6,858 nucleotides of DNA from Clostridia bacterium (lineage in GTDB: Bacteria; Bacillota; Clostridia; Christensenellales; Borkfalkiaceae): NCBI GenBank assembly GCA_017457345.1, contig JAFTHR010000222.1, forward strand, positions 1 through 6,858. The letters run 5' to 3'. Below the pieces are notes generated by a model, which was not told where the DNA came from, searched no databases, and saw only the letters and a list, made by a program, of their open reading frames with translations. Below are positions 1 through 5,818 of the stretch, one piece after another; the stretch's first letter is position 1, and each line of letters begins with the position of its first letter. The translations under genes and the position numbers were made by a program.

Positions 1-325
1 AACCGTCGAACACGTAGCCTACACGCGTCGGTTCGTTTAAGGTAATCGTATCCGTGTGTACGTTATACGAATCGGGGTTTGCTACTGCGAGCGTACCGCC
101 TGCCAAATCGTAACTGAGTGCATACGTATCCAGTTCCCACGTTGCCGTTAAGGAGACGTCTGCCGTGACCGGAGCGCTGAAATCGTACGCTTCGCCACCT
201 GCCGTCACCCAGCCCGTAAACGTGTAGCCAAGTTTCGTGGTGGTAGGCGCTTCAAACGTTTCGTTTTCGTCGATCTTAAACCCAGAAACCGCAGAGCCGC
301 CGTCCGTATCGAAAGATACGTTGAA
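1..325 (-). repeat. Tandem InlB/Listeria-Bacteroides-type B repeats (second copy cut by the window edge)
   Basis: Residues 311-373 begin FNVSFDTDGG, continue with GYTFTGW and end LTATW, the usual pattern of the InlB B-repeat (Flg_new) family. A second copy starts at about residue 376 with YALSYDLAGGT and reaches GYVFDG at the window edge. Such repeats normally occur in tandem series in extracellular proteins, so more copies probably lie to the left. Confidence 0.8.
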
Positions 326-1255
326 CGTTTGCGCGCGGTACACGTTCACCGTGTAAATTTTGCTTTCCGCGCCGTTAACAACTTTAATATAGAAGGTGTT
401 ATCCCCTTCTGCAAGTTCTACGATTTTGCTTCTAAATACAAGGTTGCATTCGGGATCGCTACATACCGTGTAGGTTGCACCGTCGGCAACTTGCACTTCT
501 TCGCCCATATACAAAATGGTGGTAACGTTGGAAACTTGGTCCGTCAACACGTCTCCCGCGATATCAAAGTAATACGCGCGAATATCCGTGCCCGTAAGAT
601 CGTTTTTGCCCGTTTCAATAGAACCGCAATCGATCTTCGTCACGTTATCCGTTAATTCCACGTACAAATGTCCGTTTTCAATATACACCGTTTTGATGCC
701 GACGCCCGTTGCGCCTACCGAGCCTGCCTGACCGTCGGTCCCTTCCGCTTTCACGCCGAGATTTTGCCAAGAAGCACCGTTATCATACGAAACTTCCCAC
801 ATTTTCGTGGTGGGGTTGATTTGTACTTTGGGGGAAACGCCGGCAGCGCCGTCCTGCCCTTTTACCGTACCGCAATTAATCGGTTCGCTACCGTTATCAA
901 GTTGTATGTACAAAACGCCGTTTGCAATATACGCTTGCGAAACGCCAACGCCGGTAGCACCCGTTTGACCGGGATCGCCTTTAATCGTTTCCATAAACTC
1001 TTCTAACGAGCCGCTATATCCAAGCGATTGCGCTTTTGCATACACCGTGTCGATATTCCAAACGGTGATTTCACCAGAAGATCCACCACCTTGCGAACTG
1101 GAACTACTCGAAGAAGAACTGCTTTGCGAAGCGCTTTGAGAACCACTTGCCTTATCGCCGCCACCGCTACTTCCAACCGTCGCACAGCCCGAAATAGTGA
1201 ACGCCGCACAAAGCGCCGTGATACCTACGAGCCCAGATGCCAGCCATTTTTTCAT
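1..1255 (-). CDS. Secreted multidomain lipoprotein with cadherin-like and InlB-type repeats (C-terminus beyond the window)
   Basis: Reading from the ATG at 1255, 418 codons are open to the left edge, so the C-terminus is missing. Residues 1-24 are a lipoprotein signal peptide: Lys2-Lys3, a hydrophobic core and the lipobox ISGC with Cys24 as the lipidated residue. A low-complexity linker follows, with ten consecutive serines at about 45-54. Residues 62-92 carry a short helical segment (LGYSGSLEEF). Residues 93-216 hold two copies of a Gly-rich module (GATGVG, then YIxNGxLY and CG) around a segment with YDNGASW. About 220-307 resembles a cadherin-like beta-sandwich, ending in YTVNVYR. Residues 311-373 are an InlB-type (Listeria-Bacteroides) repeat with GYTFTGW and LTATW, and a second begins at about 376. 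The start is fixed by AAGGAGG nine bases upstream. The family architecture implies an extracellular, membrane-anchored adhesion or binding protein; the ligand cannot be inferred. Lipoprotein call is firm, domain calls are by motif. Confidence 0.85.
   Translation of the reverse strand, partial: MKKWLASGLVGITALCAAFTISGCATVGSSGGGDKASGSQSASQSSSSSSSSSSQGGGSSGEITVWNIDTVYAKAQSLGYSGSLEEFMETIKGDPGQTGATGVGVSQAYIANGVLYIQLDNGSEPINCGTVKGQDGAAGVSPKVQINPTTKMWEVSYDNGASWQNLGVKAEGTDGQAGSVGATGVGIKTVYIENGHLYVELTDNVTKIDCGSIETGKNDLTGTDIRAYYFDIAGDVLTDQVSNVTTILYMGEEVQVADGATYTVCSDPECNLVFRSKIVELAEGDNTFYIKVVNGAESKIYTVNVYRAQTFNVSFDTDGGSAVSGFKIDENETFEAPTTTKLGYTFTGWVTAGGEAYDFSAPVTADVSLTATWELDTYALSYDLAGGTLAVANPDSYNVHTDTITLNEPTRVGYVFDG
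617..964 (-). repeat. Duplicated Gly-rich module inside the lipoprotein gene
   Basis: Residues 98-131 (bases 863-964) and 180-213 (bases 617-718) align without gaps over 34 positions with 16 identities by eye. Both contain GATGVG, a YIxNG turn, LY, a later Leu and an I-x-C-G motif. The copies are about 82 residues apart, with an unrelated segment between them carrying the WEVSYDNGASW pattern. At DNA level they have diverged, so this is an old internal duplication and not a recombination-active repeat. Confidence 0.75.
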
Positions 1256-1264
1256 AACTATATA

Positions 1265-1271
1265 CCTCCTT
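1265..1271 (-). promoter_or_regulatory. Ribosome binding site of the lipoprotein gene
   Basis: The minus strand reads AAGGAGG, nine bases before the ATG at 1255. It is a near-perfect Shine-Dalgarno and settles the start. A small stem, TGGCA (1286-1290) pairing with TGCCA (1274-1278) over a 7-base loop, sits directly upstream in the leader. Confidence 0.85.
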
Positions 1272-1309
1272 AATGGCATTATTTTTGCCACAATTATTCA
1301 TTATTTGTT

Positions 1310-1338
1310 ATTTTATCACAAATTAATAACTTTTTCAA
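1310..1338 (-). promoter_or_regulatory. Sigma-A-type promoter of the lipoprotein gene
   Basis: On the minus strand, TTGAAA (1333-1338) is separated by exactly 17 bases from TAAAAT (1310-1315). TGA directly precedes the -10, giving an extended -10 element. It lies in an AT-rich tract about 55 bases before the start codon and is the best vegetative promoter match in the window. Confidence 0.75.
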
Positions 1339-1371
1339 GTAGGTTAACAAAATTTTTTCCATTTTTTTTAT

Positions 1372-1401
1372 GAATATCGGCAGGCTAAAAACGGATATAA
1401 T
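1372..1401 (+). promoter_or_regulatory. Candidate promoter of the murG-yunB operon (sigma-E-like, or TATAAT -10)
   Basis: GAATATC (1372-1378) is followed after 15 bases by GATATAAT (1394-1401). This resembles the sporulation sigma-E pattern, an ATATT-like -35 and CATAxAAT-like -10, with one mismatch in the -10. The same -10 contains a perfect sigma-A hexamer TATAAT (1396-1401), but no good TTGACA lies 17 bases upstream. Sigma-E control would fit because yunB is a sigma-E-regulon gene in Bacillus subtilis. The assignment is inference from sequence match and gene content. Confidence 0.5.
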
Positions 1402-1420
1402 AATACATAAACGTTTCTTT

Positions 1421-1426
1421 GGAGGG
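1421..1426 (+). promoter_or_regulatory. Ribosome binding site that sets the murG start
   Basis: GGAGGG lies just before the ATG at 1430, with a slightly short gap of about four bases after GGAGG. It supports this start over the in-frame ATG at 1370, which would place the promoter -10 inside the coding region. Confidence 0.7.
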
Positions 1427-1429
1427 AGT

Positions 1430-2482
1430 ATGCACAAGATCTTGTTCACGGGCGGCGGAAGCGCCGGGCACGTTGTTCCAAGCGTTGCTTTAATCAACGA
1501 ACTTTTAAAAACCGGCAAAGCCGACCTTTTTTATATGGGTACGGACGGCATTGAAAAACGGATTATTAGCGACTTGCATTTACCCTACTATGAAATTCAT
1601 TGCCCAAAACTCATCCGCGGCGGTCTGCTTTCGCTCGCAAAGAACCTTTCCGTGCCGATTGCCTACCGCAAAGCAAAAGCCGAAGCAAAGGCGGGGCTTG
1701 AAAAAATTAAACCCGATCTCGTCTTTTCAAAGGGGGGCTACGTTGCCCTGCCCGTGGTGGCGGCGGCGCACGATTTAGGCATTCCTTGCTTAACCCACGA
1801 AAGCGATTTTTCGCTAGGGCTTGCAAACAAATTAATGGCAAAAAAATGCAAAAAAGTACTCACCGCTTTTCCCGAAACGGCAAACACCGTTAAAAACGGA
1901 AAATACTGCGGCGCACCGCTCCGTGCAGAACTCTTTACCGCCGAGAAAAAGGATGGTAAAAAACGGTTTGGTATTACCGACGGAAAACCCGTTCTACTCG
2001 TATTCGGCGGCGGAAGTGGAAGCGATAAGATCAACGCCGCCGTGCGAAGAAACGTGCTCGCGCTCACCGAAAACTATAACGTTATTCACGTTTGCGGACG
2101 GGGCAAAACGCTCATTTCCAAACTCAATCGGTACTATCAATACGAATTTTTAAACGATATGCCCTTGGCTTATGCCTGTGCAGACGTTGTTTTATGCCGC
2201 GCGGGTGCAGGCGCACTCTTTGAAATTTTAGCGTTAAAGAAAAAGGCGATATTCGTGCCTTTGGAAGGGCAAACGCGCGGCGATCAACTCCAAAACGCCA
2301 CGTATTTCAAAGAAAAAGGGCTTTGCCACGTACTCCGCGAACAGGCGCTTACCGATAATCTCCCCGCCGTAATCGAGCAAACTTTAAAGGACGATAAACT
2401 TGCCGCCGCCCTTGCCGTACACCATTTCCATAACGGCACGAAAAACGTTCTTTTCGAGATCCGGAACGCCTTAAAAAAATGA
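1430..2482 (+). CDS. murG: MurG-family UDP-GlcNAc:undecaprenyl-PP-MurNAc-pentapeptide GlcNAc transferase
   Basis: 350 residues, close to the usual MurG length. The family enzyme adds GlcNAc to lipid I to make lipid II on the inner face of the membrane, for peptidoglycan. Visible GT-B features are the N-terminal loop GGGSAGH (8-14), KGGYVALP (101-108), THESD (122-126), the second-domain glycine loop FGGGSGSD (192-199), RAGAGALFE (257-265) with the conserved Glu of the donor site, and TRGDQLQNA (282-290). The loops differ from textbook MurG: HESD replaces HEQN, and RGDQ is present. This is the pattern I associate with a second MurG-type enzyme in Gram-positives, so another acceptor remains possible. 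The chosen ATG has GGAGGG at 1421-1426; an in-frame ATG at 1370 precedes the -10 element and has no RBS. The stop overlaps yunB (ATGA), suggesting translational coupling. No cell-division cluster genes surround it. Confidence 0.85.
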   Translation: MHKILFTGGGSAGHVVPSVALINELLKTGKADLFYMGTDGIEKRIISDLHLPYYEIHCPKLIRGGLLSLAKNLSVPIAYRKAKAEAKAGLEKIKPDLVFSKGGYVALPVVAAAHDLGIPCLTHESDFSLGLANKLMAKKCKKVLTAFPETANTVKNGKYCGAPLRAELFTAEKKDGKKRFGITDGKPVLLVFGGGSGSDKINAAVRRNVLALTENYNVIHVCGRGKTLISKLNRYYQYEFLNDMPLAYACADVVLCRAGAGALFEILALKKKAIFVPLEGQTRGDQLQNATYFKEKGLCHVLREQALTDNLPAVIEQTLKDDKLAAALAVHHFHNGTKNVLFEIRNALKK

Positions 2483-3195
2483 AACGGATGTACGTCCCTT
2501 CCCCCGACGGCACGGGGTACGTCCGTTTACCACGCGCAAAAAAAGAGCGGTTTTTTACCAAGAAAAAACTGCTCCTTTTCCTTTTCTGCATCATTTTGCT
2601 TATCGCCGTAGTCTTCTTCTTTTTCCAGCGAAACGCCACCCGCGTTCTCATCTCTATTAGCGAAGCGACCATGCGCGCTTCCACCACCATTGCCGTGAAC
2701 GACGCCGTGTATTACACCCTTTCAGACGGCATTCGTTACGAAGATTTAGTCACCGTGGAACAAAACGAAGCAGGCGACGTGGTAGGGCTTTCGGCAAACG
2801 CCTTGAAGATCAATAAAATCGCGCGGGATACGGCGTCTATTTCTCAATCAAATTTAAAAAATTTGAGCCTAAACGGCATCCCCGTCCCCCTTGGCGCGTT
2901 AACGGGGATAGAAGCGTTTGCAGGTTTAGGACCGAGCATCCGCTTCCGCATTATTCCCGTGAGCAGCGTGGCGTGCGATTTTACCTCTTCGTTCGAGAGC
3001 GTGGGAATTAACCAAACCAAACACTCCATTTATATGAACGTGATTGCCGATATTAGTATCGTTATGCCCTCTCGCACCGAGAACTTTGCCGTCACAACGG
3101 AAATTTTGGTGGGGGAATTCGTTATCGTGGGAAAAATCCCCGAAACGTACCTGCAAACGGACATTTTCGGGGACACGATGGATCTTGCGCCATAA
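2479..3195 (+). CDS. yunB: Sporulation protein YunB
   Basis: 238 residues, similar in length to the family. A basic cytoplasmic N-terminus (to about residue 30) precedes a single strongly hydrophobic segment at 31-49, so the protein is a type II membrane protein or uncleaved anchor with most of it outside the cytoplasm. Family hallmarks in the C-terminal domain are IPVPLGALTG (134-143), LGPSIRFRIIPV (150-161), SFESVGINQTKHSIY (171-185) and VGKIPETYL (217-225). In Bacillus subtilis yunB is transcribed in the mother cell under sigma-E and loss impairs sporulation; the molecular role is not established. The ATG overlaps the murG stop by four bases. A second Met at codon 4 is a possible start. 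The gene ends two bases from the convergent spoVAE stop, with no terminator visible. Confidence 0.9.
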   Translation: MKRMYVPSPDGTGYVRLPRAKKERFFTKKKLLLFLFCIILLIAVVFFFFQRNATRVLISISEATMRASTTIAVNDAVYYTLSDGIRYEDLVTVEQNEAGDVVGLSANALKINKIARDTASISQSNLKNLSLNGIPVPLGALTGIEAFAGLGPSIRFRIIPVSSVACDFTSSFESVGINQTKHSIYMNVIADISIVMPSRTENFAVTTEILVGEFVIVGKIPETYLQTDIFGDTMDLAP

Positions 3196-3197
3196 AA

Positions 3198-3593
3198 TTA
3201 GTTTTTCTTGCTACGGGAACGGAAGATGAGCGCCATTACGAACGAAAAGACGATCGCCGCGCTAATTCCTGCACTAGCCGCGCTAAACGATCCCGTAATT
3301 GCACCGAACAAACCTTTTTGCGCCCCCTGAATTGCCCCGTTTGCGAGCAAATACCCGAACCCAGAAATGGGGACGGTTGCTCCTGCGCCGGCAAATTCCA
3401 CCAGGTATTGATAGAGCCCTAACCCTTGCAATACAATCCCCGAAACCATAAAAATGACTAGGATTTTCCCTGCCGTAAGGTCGGTATAATTGATGACCAC
3501 TTGCGCAATCATACATATCAAACCACCCACCGTAAACGCTTTTAAAAAACCAAACGCAATTTCGGCGTATTTAGACATAATTTCGCTATTCAC
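3198..3593 (-). CDS. spoVAE: Stage V sporulation protein AE (SpoVAE/SpoVAEB), DPA channel component
   Basis: 131 residues and very hydrophobic, with roughly four membrane segments (about 12-32, 43-60, 76-98 and 103-125). The signature FAGAGATVPISGFG (67-80) and the following SAGISAAIVFSF (107-118) match SpoVAE, a small integral protein of the forespore inner membrane needed for uptake and release of Ca-dipicolinic acid. The start is GTG at 3593, with AAGGAG eight bases upstream; a Met at codon 6 is a weaker alternative without its own RBS. It follows spoVAC after 21 bases, so the two are surely cotranscribed. In most sporeformers spoVAD separates these two genes; here it does not. The C-terminus is a short basic tail (RSRSKKN). 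SpoVA genes are under sigma-G in Bacillus subtilis. Confidence 0.92.
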   Translation of the reverse strand: MNSEIMSKYAEIAFGFLKAFTVGGLICMIAQVVINYTDLTAGKILVIFMVSGIVLQGLGLYQYLVEFAGAGATVPISGFGYLLANGAIQGAQKGLFGAITGSFSAASAGISAAIVFSFVMALIFRSRSKKN

Positions 3594-3614
3594 CGCACCT
3601 TCTCCTTTTGCGCT

Positions 3615-4073
3615 TTATAACGCAATCAACCAGTACACGAGCCCTACCACCGTGCCAGACACCACGCCGAACACCAAACTAGGACCGCACACAATAAACA
3701 TTTTCGCCGCAAGCCCGTACACCATCCCTTCCGTTTTAAATTCTATCGCAGGGGATGCAACGCTGTTGGCAAAACCCGTAATCGGCACGATGGATCCCGC
3801 GCCTGCGTGGCGACCGATTCGATCGTACACGCCAAAGCCCGTAAGAAGCGTGCCTAAAAAGATTAAAGTGATGCTAACCGTGCCCGCAAGTTCGTCACCC
3901 GTGAGCAAAAACACGTCACGCAATACCACGCGAAAAAACTCCCCTACGCAACAGATTAATCCCCCCACGCCAAAGGCGCGCAAGCAGTTTTTGAAATGCG
4001 AAGTGGGTGGGGAAAGGGAGTCTACGTATTCTAAATACTTTTTATTCAAGTTTTCGTTATCACGACCGGTCAT
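3615..4073 (-). CDS. spoVAC: Stage V sporulation protein AC (SpoVAC), DPA channel component
   Basis: 152 residues, matching the family length. A polar N-terminal region (1-27) precedes several membrane segments (about 31-50, 61-82, 94-110 and 117-150). The family signature is clear: LLTGFGVYDRIGRHAGAGS (76-94) followed by VPITGFANS (96-104). SpoVAC is the subunit reported to behave as a mechanosensitive channel in Bacillus subtilis and acts with other SpoVA proteins in moving dipicolinic acid across the forespore inner membrane. The ATG is preceded by TTTGGAG at a normal distance. It is the first gene of a two-gene unit with spoVAE. Its promoter must lie in 4074-4217, between the gene and the upstream terminator, but I see no convincing sigma-G match there. 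Confidence 0.93.
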   Translation of the reverse strand: MTGRDNENLNKKYLEYVDSLSPPTSHFKNCLRAFGVGGLICCVGEFFRVVLRDVFLLTGDELAGTVSITLIFLGTLLTGFGVYDRIGRHAGAGSIVPITGFANSVASPAIEFKTEGMVYGLAAKMFIVCGPSLVFGVVSGTVVGLVYWLIAL

Positions 4074-4217
4074 TTTACTTCTCCAAATTCCGTTTTTTGC
4101 ACCCGTTCAGGGAAACAACGTTCCCGCTCTTCCGTTTGTAAACTTTGCTTTGCAAGCGGTATCTTTTCTGCATTTTCCATACCCATACTTTACGCATTTT
4201 TCCGCAAAACTATACAA
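4074..4217 (-). other. spoVAC leader and promoter region
   Basis: The 144 bases between the terminator and spoVAC contain no credible reading frame. TGCGTA at 4191-4196 (minus-strand sense) vaguely resembles a sigma-G -35, but the matching -10 is poor. A weak 5-bp inverted repeat, GGGAA/TTCCC around ACAACG (4110-4125), lies in the leader. The spoVAC Shine-Dalgarno GGAG is near 4081-4084. Confidence 0.4.
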
Positions 4218-4243
4218 AAAAAGCACCACAATCGGTGCTTTTT
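4218..4243 (-). terminator. Intrinsic terminator of the dnaX-ybaB-recR operon (bidirectional shape)
   Basis: A perfect 10-bp inverted repeat, AAAAAGCACC (4218-4227) with GGTGCTTTTT (4234-4243), encloses the loop ACAATC. Read on the minus strand, the G+C part of the stem is followed by seven T residues (4222-4216). It starts 21 bases after the stop of the 195-codon gene, in the right place to end the operon and insulate spoVAC. The plus strand also ends in a T-rich tract, so it could work in both directions. Confidence 0.9.
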
Positions 4244-4264
4244 CTTGTTTCTTTTATTTAGCCG

Positions 4265-4852
4265 TTAATCGCTACACGAGCCGTGCGCGCACGCGGCAAT
4301 AATATAACTCTCGTTGTAATCGTCCGTAAAGGTCAATTCAAAGTTCATCACCTTTTTCACTTCCCTTTTTCCCGCACTCTCTTTTAAAAAATAGAGTTGC
4401 CCTTTTTCAGCGTACACGGGCGCAAGGTATACGGGCTCGCCCTTATTCTTGCCTAAATAGGCGTTAAACCACGCGAGCGGTTTGCCGATCAATTCTTTGA
4501 GATTTATAGACGTGCTTTCAATTAAACGCTCGTCGTTAAAGTTCCCGCGGTTAACTAGGTACACGTTCACGCAAACGCTCTTAATTCTAGCGTTTTTACA
4601 GGTAAAGGACTCCGCTTGCAAAAGATTCGCAAAAAAGCGATTTTTTTCTTCTAATTCCTGCTTTAATGAATCGGCAAACGGCACGCCGCGGCTATACTCT
4701 TCTAGCATTTTTTCGCACAATTCTTCCCCTTCTTCGTCGCTATAAAAATCGGGGATTGTGAACGAAAGCGTTTCCTGCTCTTTTCCGCACTCAAACTCTT
4801 CTAACGAGTATTCGTACCCGTTTTCATTCGTCTTTCTAAAATAGATTTCCAT
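4265..4852 (-). CDS. Unrecognised 195-residue protein, last gene of the dnaX-ybaB-recR operon
   Basis: I do not recognise a family. The protein is acidic and soluble-looking, with no signal peptide or membrane segment. The first 40 residues look like beta strands (EIYFRKTNENGYEY, LSFTIPDFY), followed by a charged helical stretch (about 40-77, EEGEELCEKMLEEY and LKQELEEKNRFF). A mixed C-terminal half follows with strand-like segments (IKSVCVNVYLVNRG, YLAPVYAEKGQLYFL). It contains six cysteines and ends in CAHGSCSD, with Cys188, His190 and Cys193 as possible metal or redox residues. The ATG lies 12 bases after the recR stop, with a modest GGATAAAGGG upstream, so translation is probably coupled to recR. 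The terminator follows 21 bases after the stop. Position in the operon suggests expression with recR but does not prove a DNA role. The frame is long and punctuated like a real gene. Confidence 0.8.
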   Translation of the reverse strand: MEIYFRKTNENGYEYSLEEFECGKEQETLSFTIPDFYSDEEGEELCEKMLEEYSRGVPFADSLKQELEEKNRFFANLLQAESFTCKNARIKSVCVNVYLVNRGNFNDERLIESTSINLKELIGKPLAWFNAYLGKNKGEPVYLAPVYAEKGQLYFLKESAGKREVKKVMNFELTFTDDYNESYIIAACAHGSCSD

Positions 4853-4864
4853 ACCCTTTATCCG

Positions 4865-5458
4865 TTAAAGTTCTTTTCTTTCCACGAAAGCGCGCGTAAG
4901 CGTCACGTCGTCGGTGTACTCAATTTCCGAGCCGACGGGAATCCCGTGAGCAAGGCGGGTCACTTTAATCCCCAAAGGCTTGATAAGGCGAGCAATATAC
5001 ATTGCCGTTGCTTCTCCAGAAGTATCCGAGTTCGTTGCCACGATCACTTCTTCCACGCCGTCTGTGTTCAAACGCGCAAGCAATTCTTTCACGCGGATGT
5101 CGTTCGGGCCAACGTTTTGCAGCGGATCGATTACCCCGTGAAGCACGTGGTACACGCCCTTATATTCGTGCAATTTTTCAATGGAGATCACGTCCTTCGG
5201 CTCTTCTACCACGCAAATAGTTTTCTTATCCCGCAAACGGCAAATTTCGCACTCTTCACCTTCGGTGAAATTTCCGCAAGTTTTGCAGTATTTTACCCTG
5301 CGTTTTACGCCGATAATGGCATCCGCAAAGGCGCGAGCATCACTCTCGCTCATATTCACGATTTTGTAAGCGTAGCGCTGTGCCGACTTCTTCCCTACGC
5401 CGGGAAGTTTGGTGAACTCGTTAATGAGCCGACCGATCGGTTCAATAAAAATATCCAT
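4865..5458 (-). CDS. recR: Recombination protein RecR
   Basis: 197 residues, the normal family size. RecR acts with RecO and RecF to load RecA on SSB-coated DNA gaps during recombinational repair. Domains in order are an N-terminal helix-hairpin-helix with LPGVGKKSAQRYA (18-30), a zinc motif with Cys58, Cys61, Cys70 and Cys73 (CKTC and CEIC), a Toprim domain from about 81 with ICVVEEPKDV (81-90) and GEATAMYIA (148-156), and the C-terminal HGIPVGSEIEYTDDVTL segment (171-187). The Toprim loop reads ATNSDTSGEA where many members have ATNPTVEGEA, a modest difference. The ATG is three bases after the ybaB stop, so the two are cotranscribed and probably coupled. The order dnaX-ybaB-recR is conserved across many bacteria. 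Confidence 0.97.
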   Translation of the reverse strand: MDIFIEPIGRLINEFTKLPGVGKKSAQRYAYKIVNMSESDARAFADAIIGVKRRVKYCKTCGNFTEGEECEICRLRDKKTICVVEEPKDVISIEKLHEYKGVYHVLHGVIDPLQNVGPNDIRVKELLARLNTDGVEEVIVATNSDTSGEATAMYIARLIKPLGIKVTRLAHGIPVGSEIEYTDDVTLTRAFVERKEL

Positions 5459-5461
5459 CTT

Positions 5462-5794
5462 TTAAAGCATTCCTCCAAGTCCGCCCATATCGCCGTATTT
5501 ACCCATCTTTTCTTCGTATACTTTATCGGCTTTGGCATAACCGTCGTTTATAGCAGCCATAATAAGATCTTCGAGCATTTCAATATCTTCGGGGTCTACC
5601 ACGCTTTCGTCAAGTTCAATCCCGTTGATAATTTTTTTAGCGTTCATATACACCACAACCGCTTCGCCTGCCGCCGTACCGACTACTTCCCAATCATCCA
5701 AAAGTTCTGCGGTTTTGGTCATTTCCTCTTGCATTTTCTTTGCTTGCATCATCAAGTTTTGCATTCCTGCGTTGCCGCCTTTAAATCCTGCCAT
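5462..5794 (-). CDS. ybaB: YbaB/EbfC-family nucleoid-associated protein
   Basis: 110 residues, typical of the family. Members form dimers that bind DNA and coat the nucleoid; the gene usually sits between dnaX and recR, as here. A short Gly-rich N-terminus leads into a long helix with MQNLMMQAKKMQEEM (11-25). A beta-sheet region follows with GEAVVVYMNAKKIINGIEL (63-81) and a second helix with DPEDIEMLEDLIMAAINDG (87-105 approximately, allowing for small counting error). A Gly/Met-rich tail (GGLGGML) ends the protein. The start is supported by GGAGGAT upstream. The gap to dnaX is 24 bases and to recR three bases. Confidence 0.96.
   Translation of the reverse strand: MAGFKGGNAGMQNLMMQAKKMQEEMTKTAELLDDWEVVGTAAGEAVVVYMNAKKIINGIELDESVVDPEDIEMLEDLIMAAINDGYAKADKVYEEKMGKYGDMGGLGGML
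5471..5476 (-). promoter_or_regulatory. recR ribosome binding site inside the ybaB glycine codons
   Basis: The minus strand reads GGAGGA in the last Gly-Gly codons of ybaB, 12 bases before the recR ATG. The glycine-rich C-terminal tail of YbaB thus also supplies the recR Shine-Dalgarno. The spacing is longer than usual, and no better site lies nearer. Confidence 0.6.
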
Positions 5795-5818
5795 AATTCT
5801 ATCCTCCGATATTTTTTC

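Noticed and set aside
329..1006. Two plus-strand frames (about 108 and 112 codons) opposite the lipoprotein gene
   Set aside because: The minus strand carries a continuous 418-codon frame with signal peptide, lipobox and recognisable repeats; the plus-strand frames show no domains.
1370..1429. A 20-codon N-terminal extension of murG from the ATG at 1370
   Set aside because: It has no ribosome binding site, it would run through the TATAAT-containing promoter, and the conserved MurG N-terminus begins at the GGAGGG-preceded ATG at 1430.
4150..4200. Sigma-G promoter for spoVAC
   Set aside because: The -35-like TGCGTA lacks a good -10 at 17-18 bases, so I did not list it as a promoter, although some spore-specific promoter is expected in this region.
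3490..4302. A 270-codon plus-strand frame across spoVAE, spoVAC and the terminator
   Set aside because: It is antisense to two clear SpoVA genes, contains the terminator hairpin, and its product is low-complexity Pro/Thr/Asn-rich with no domain.
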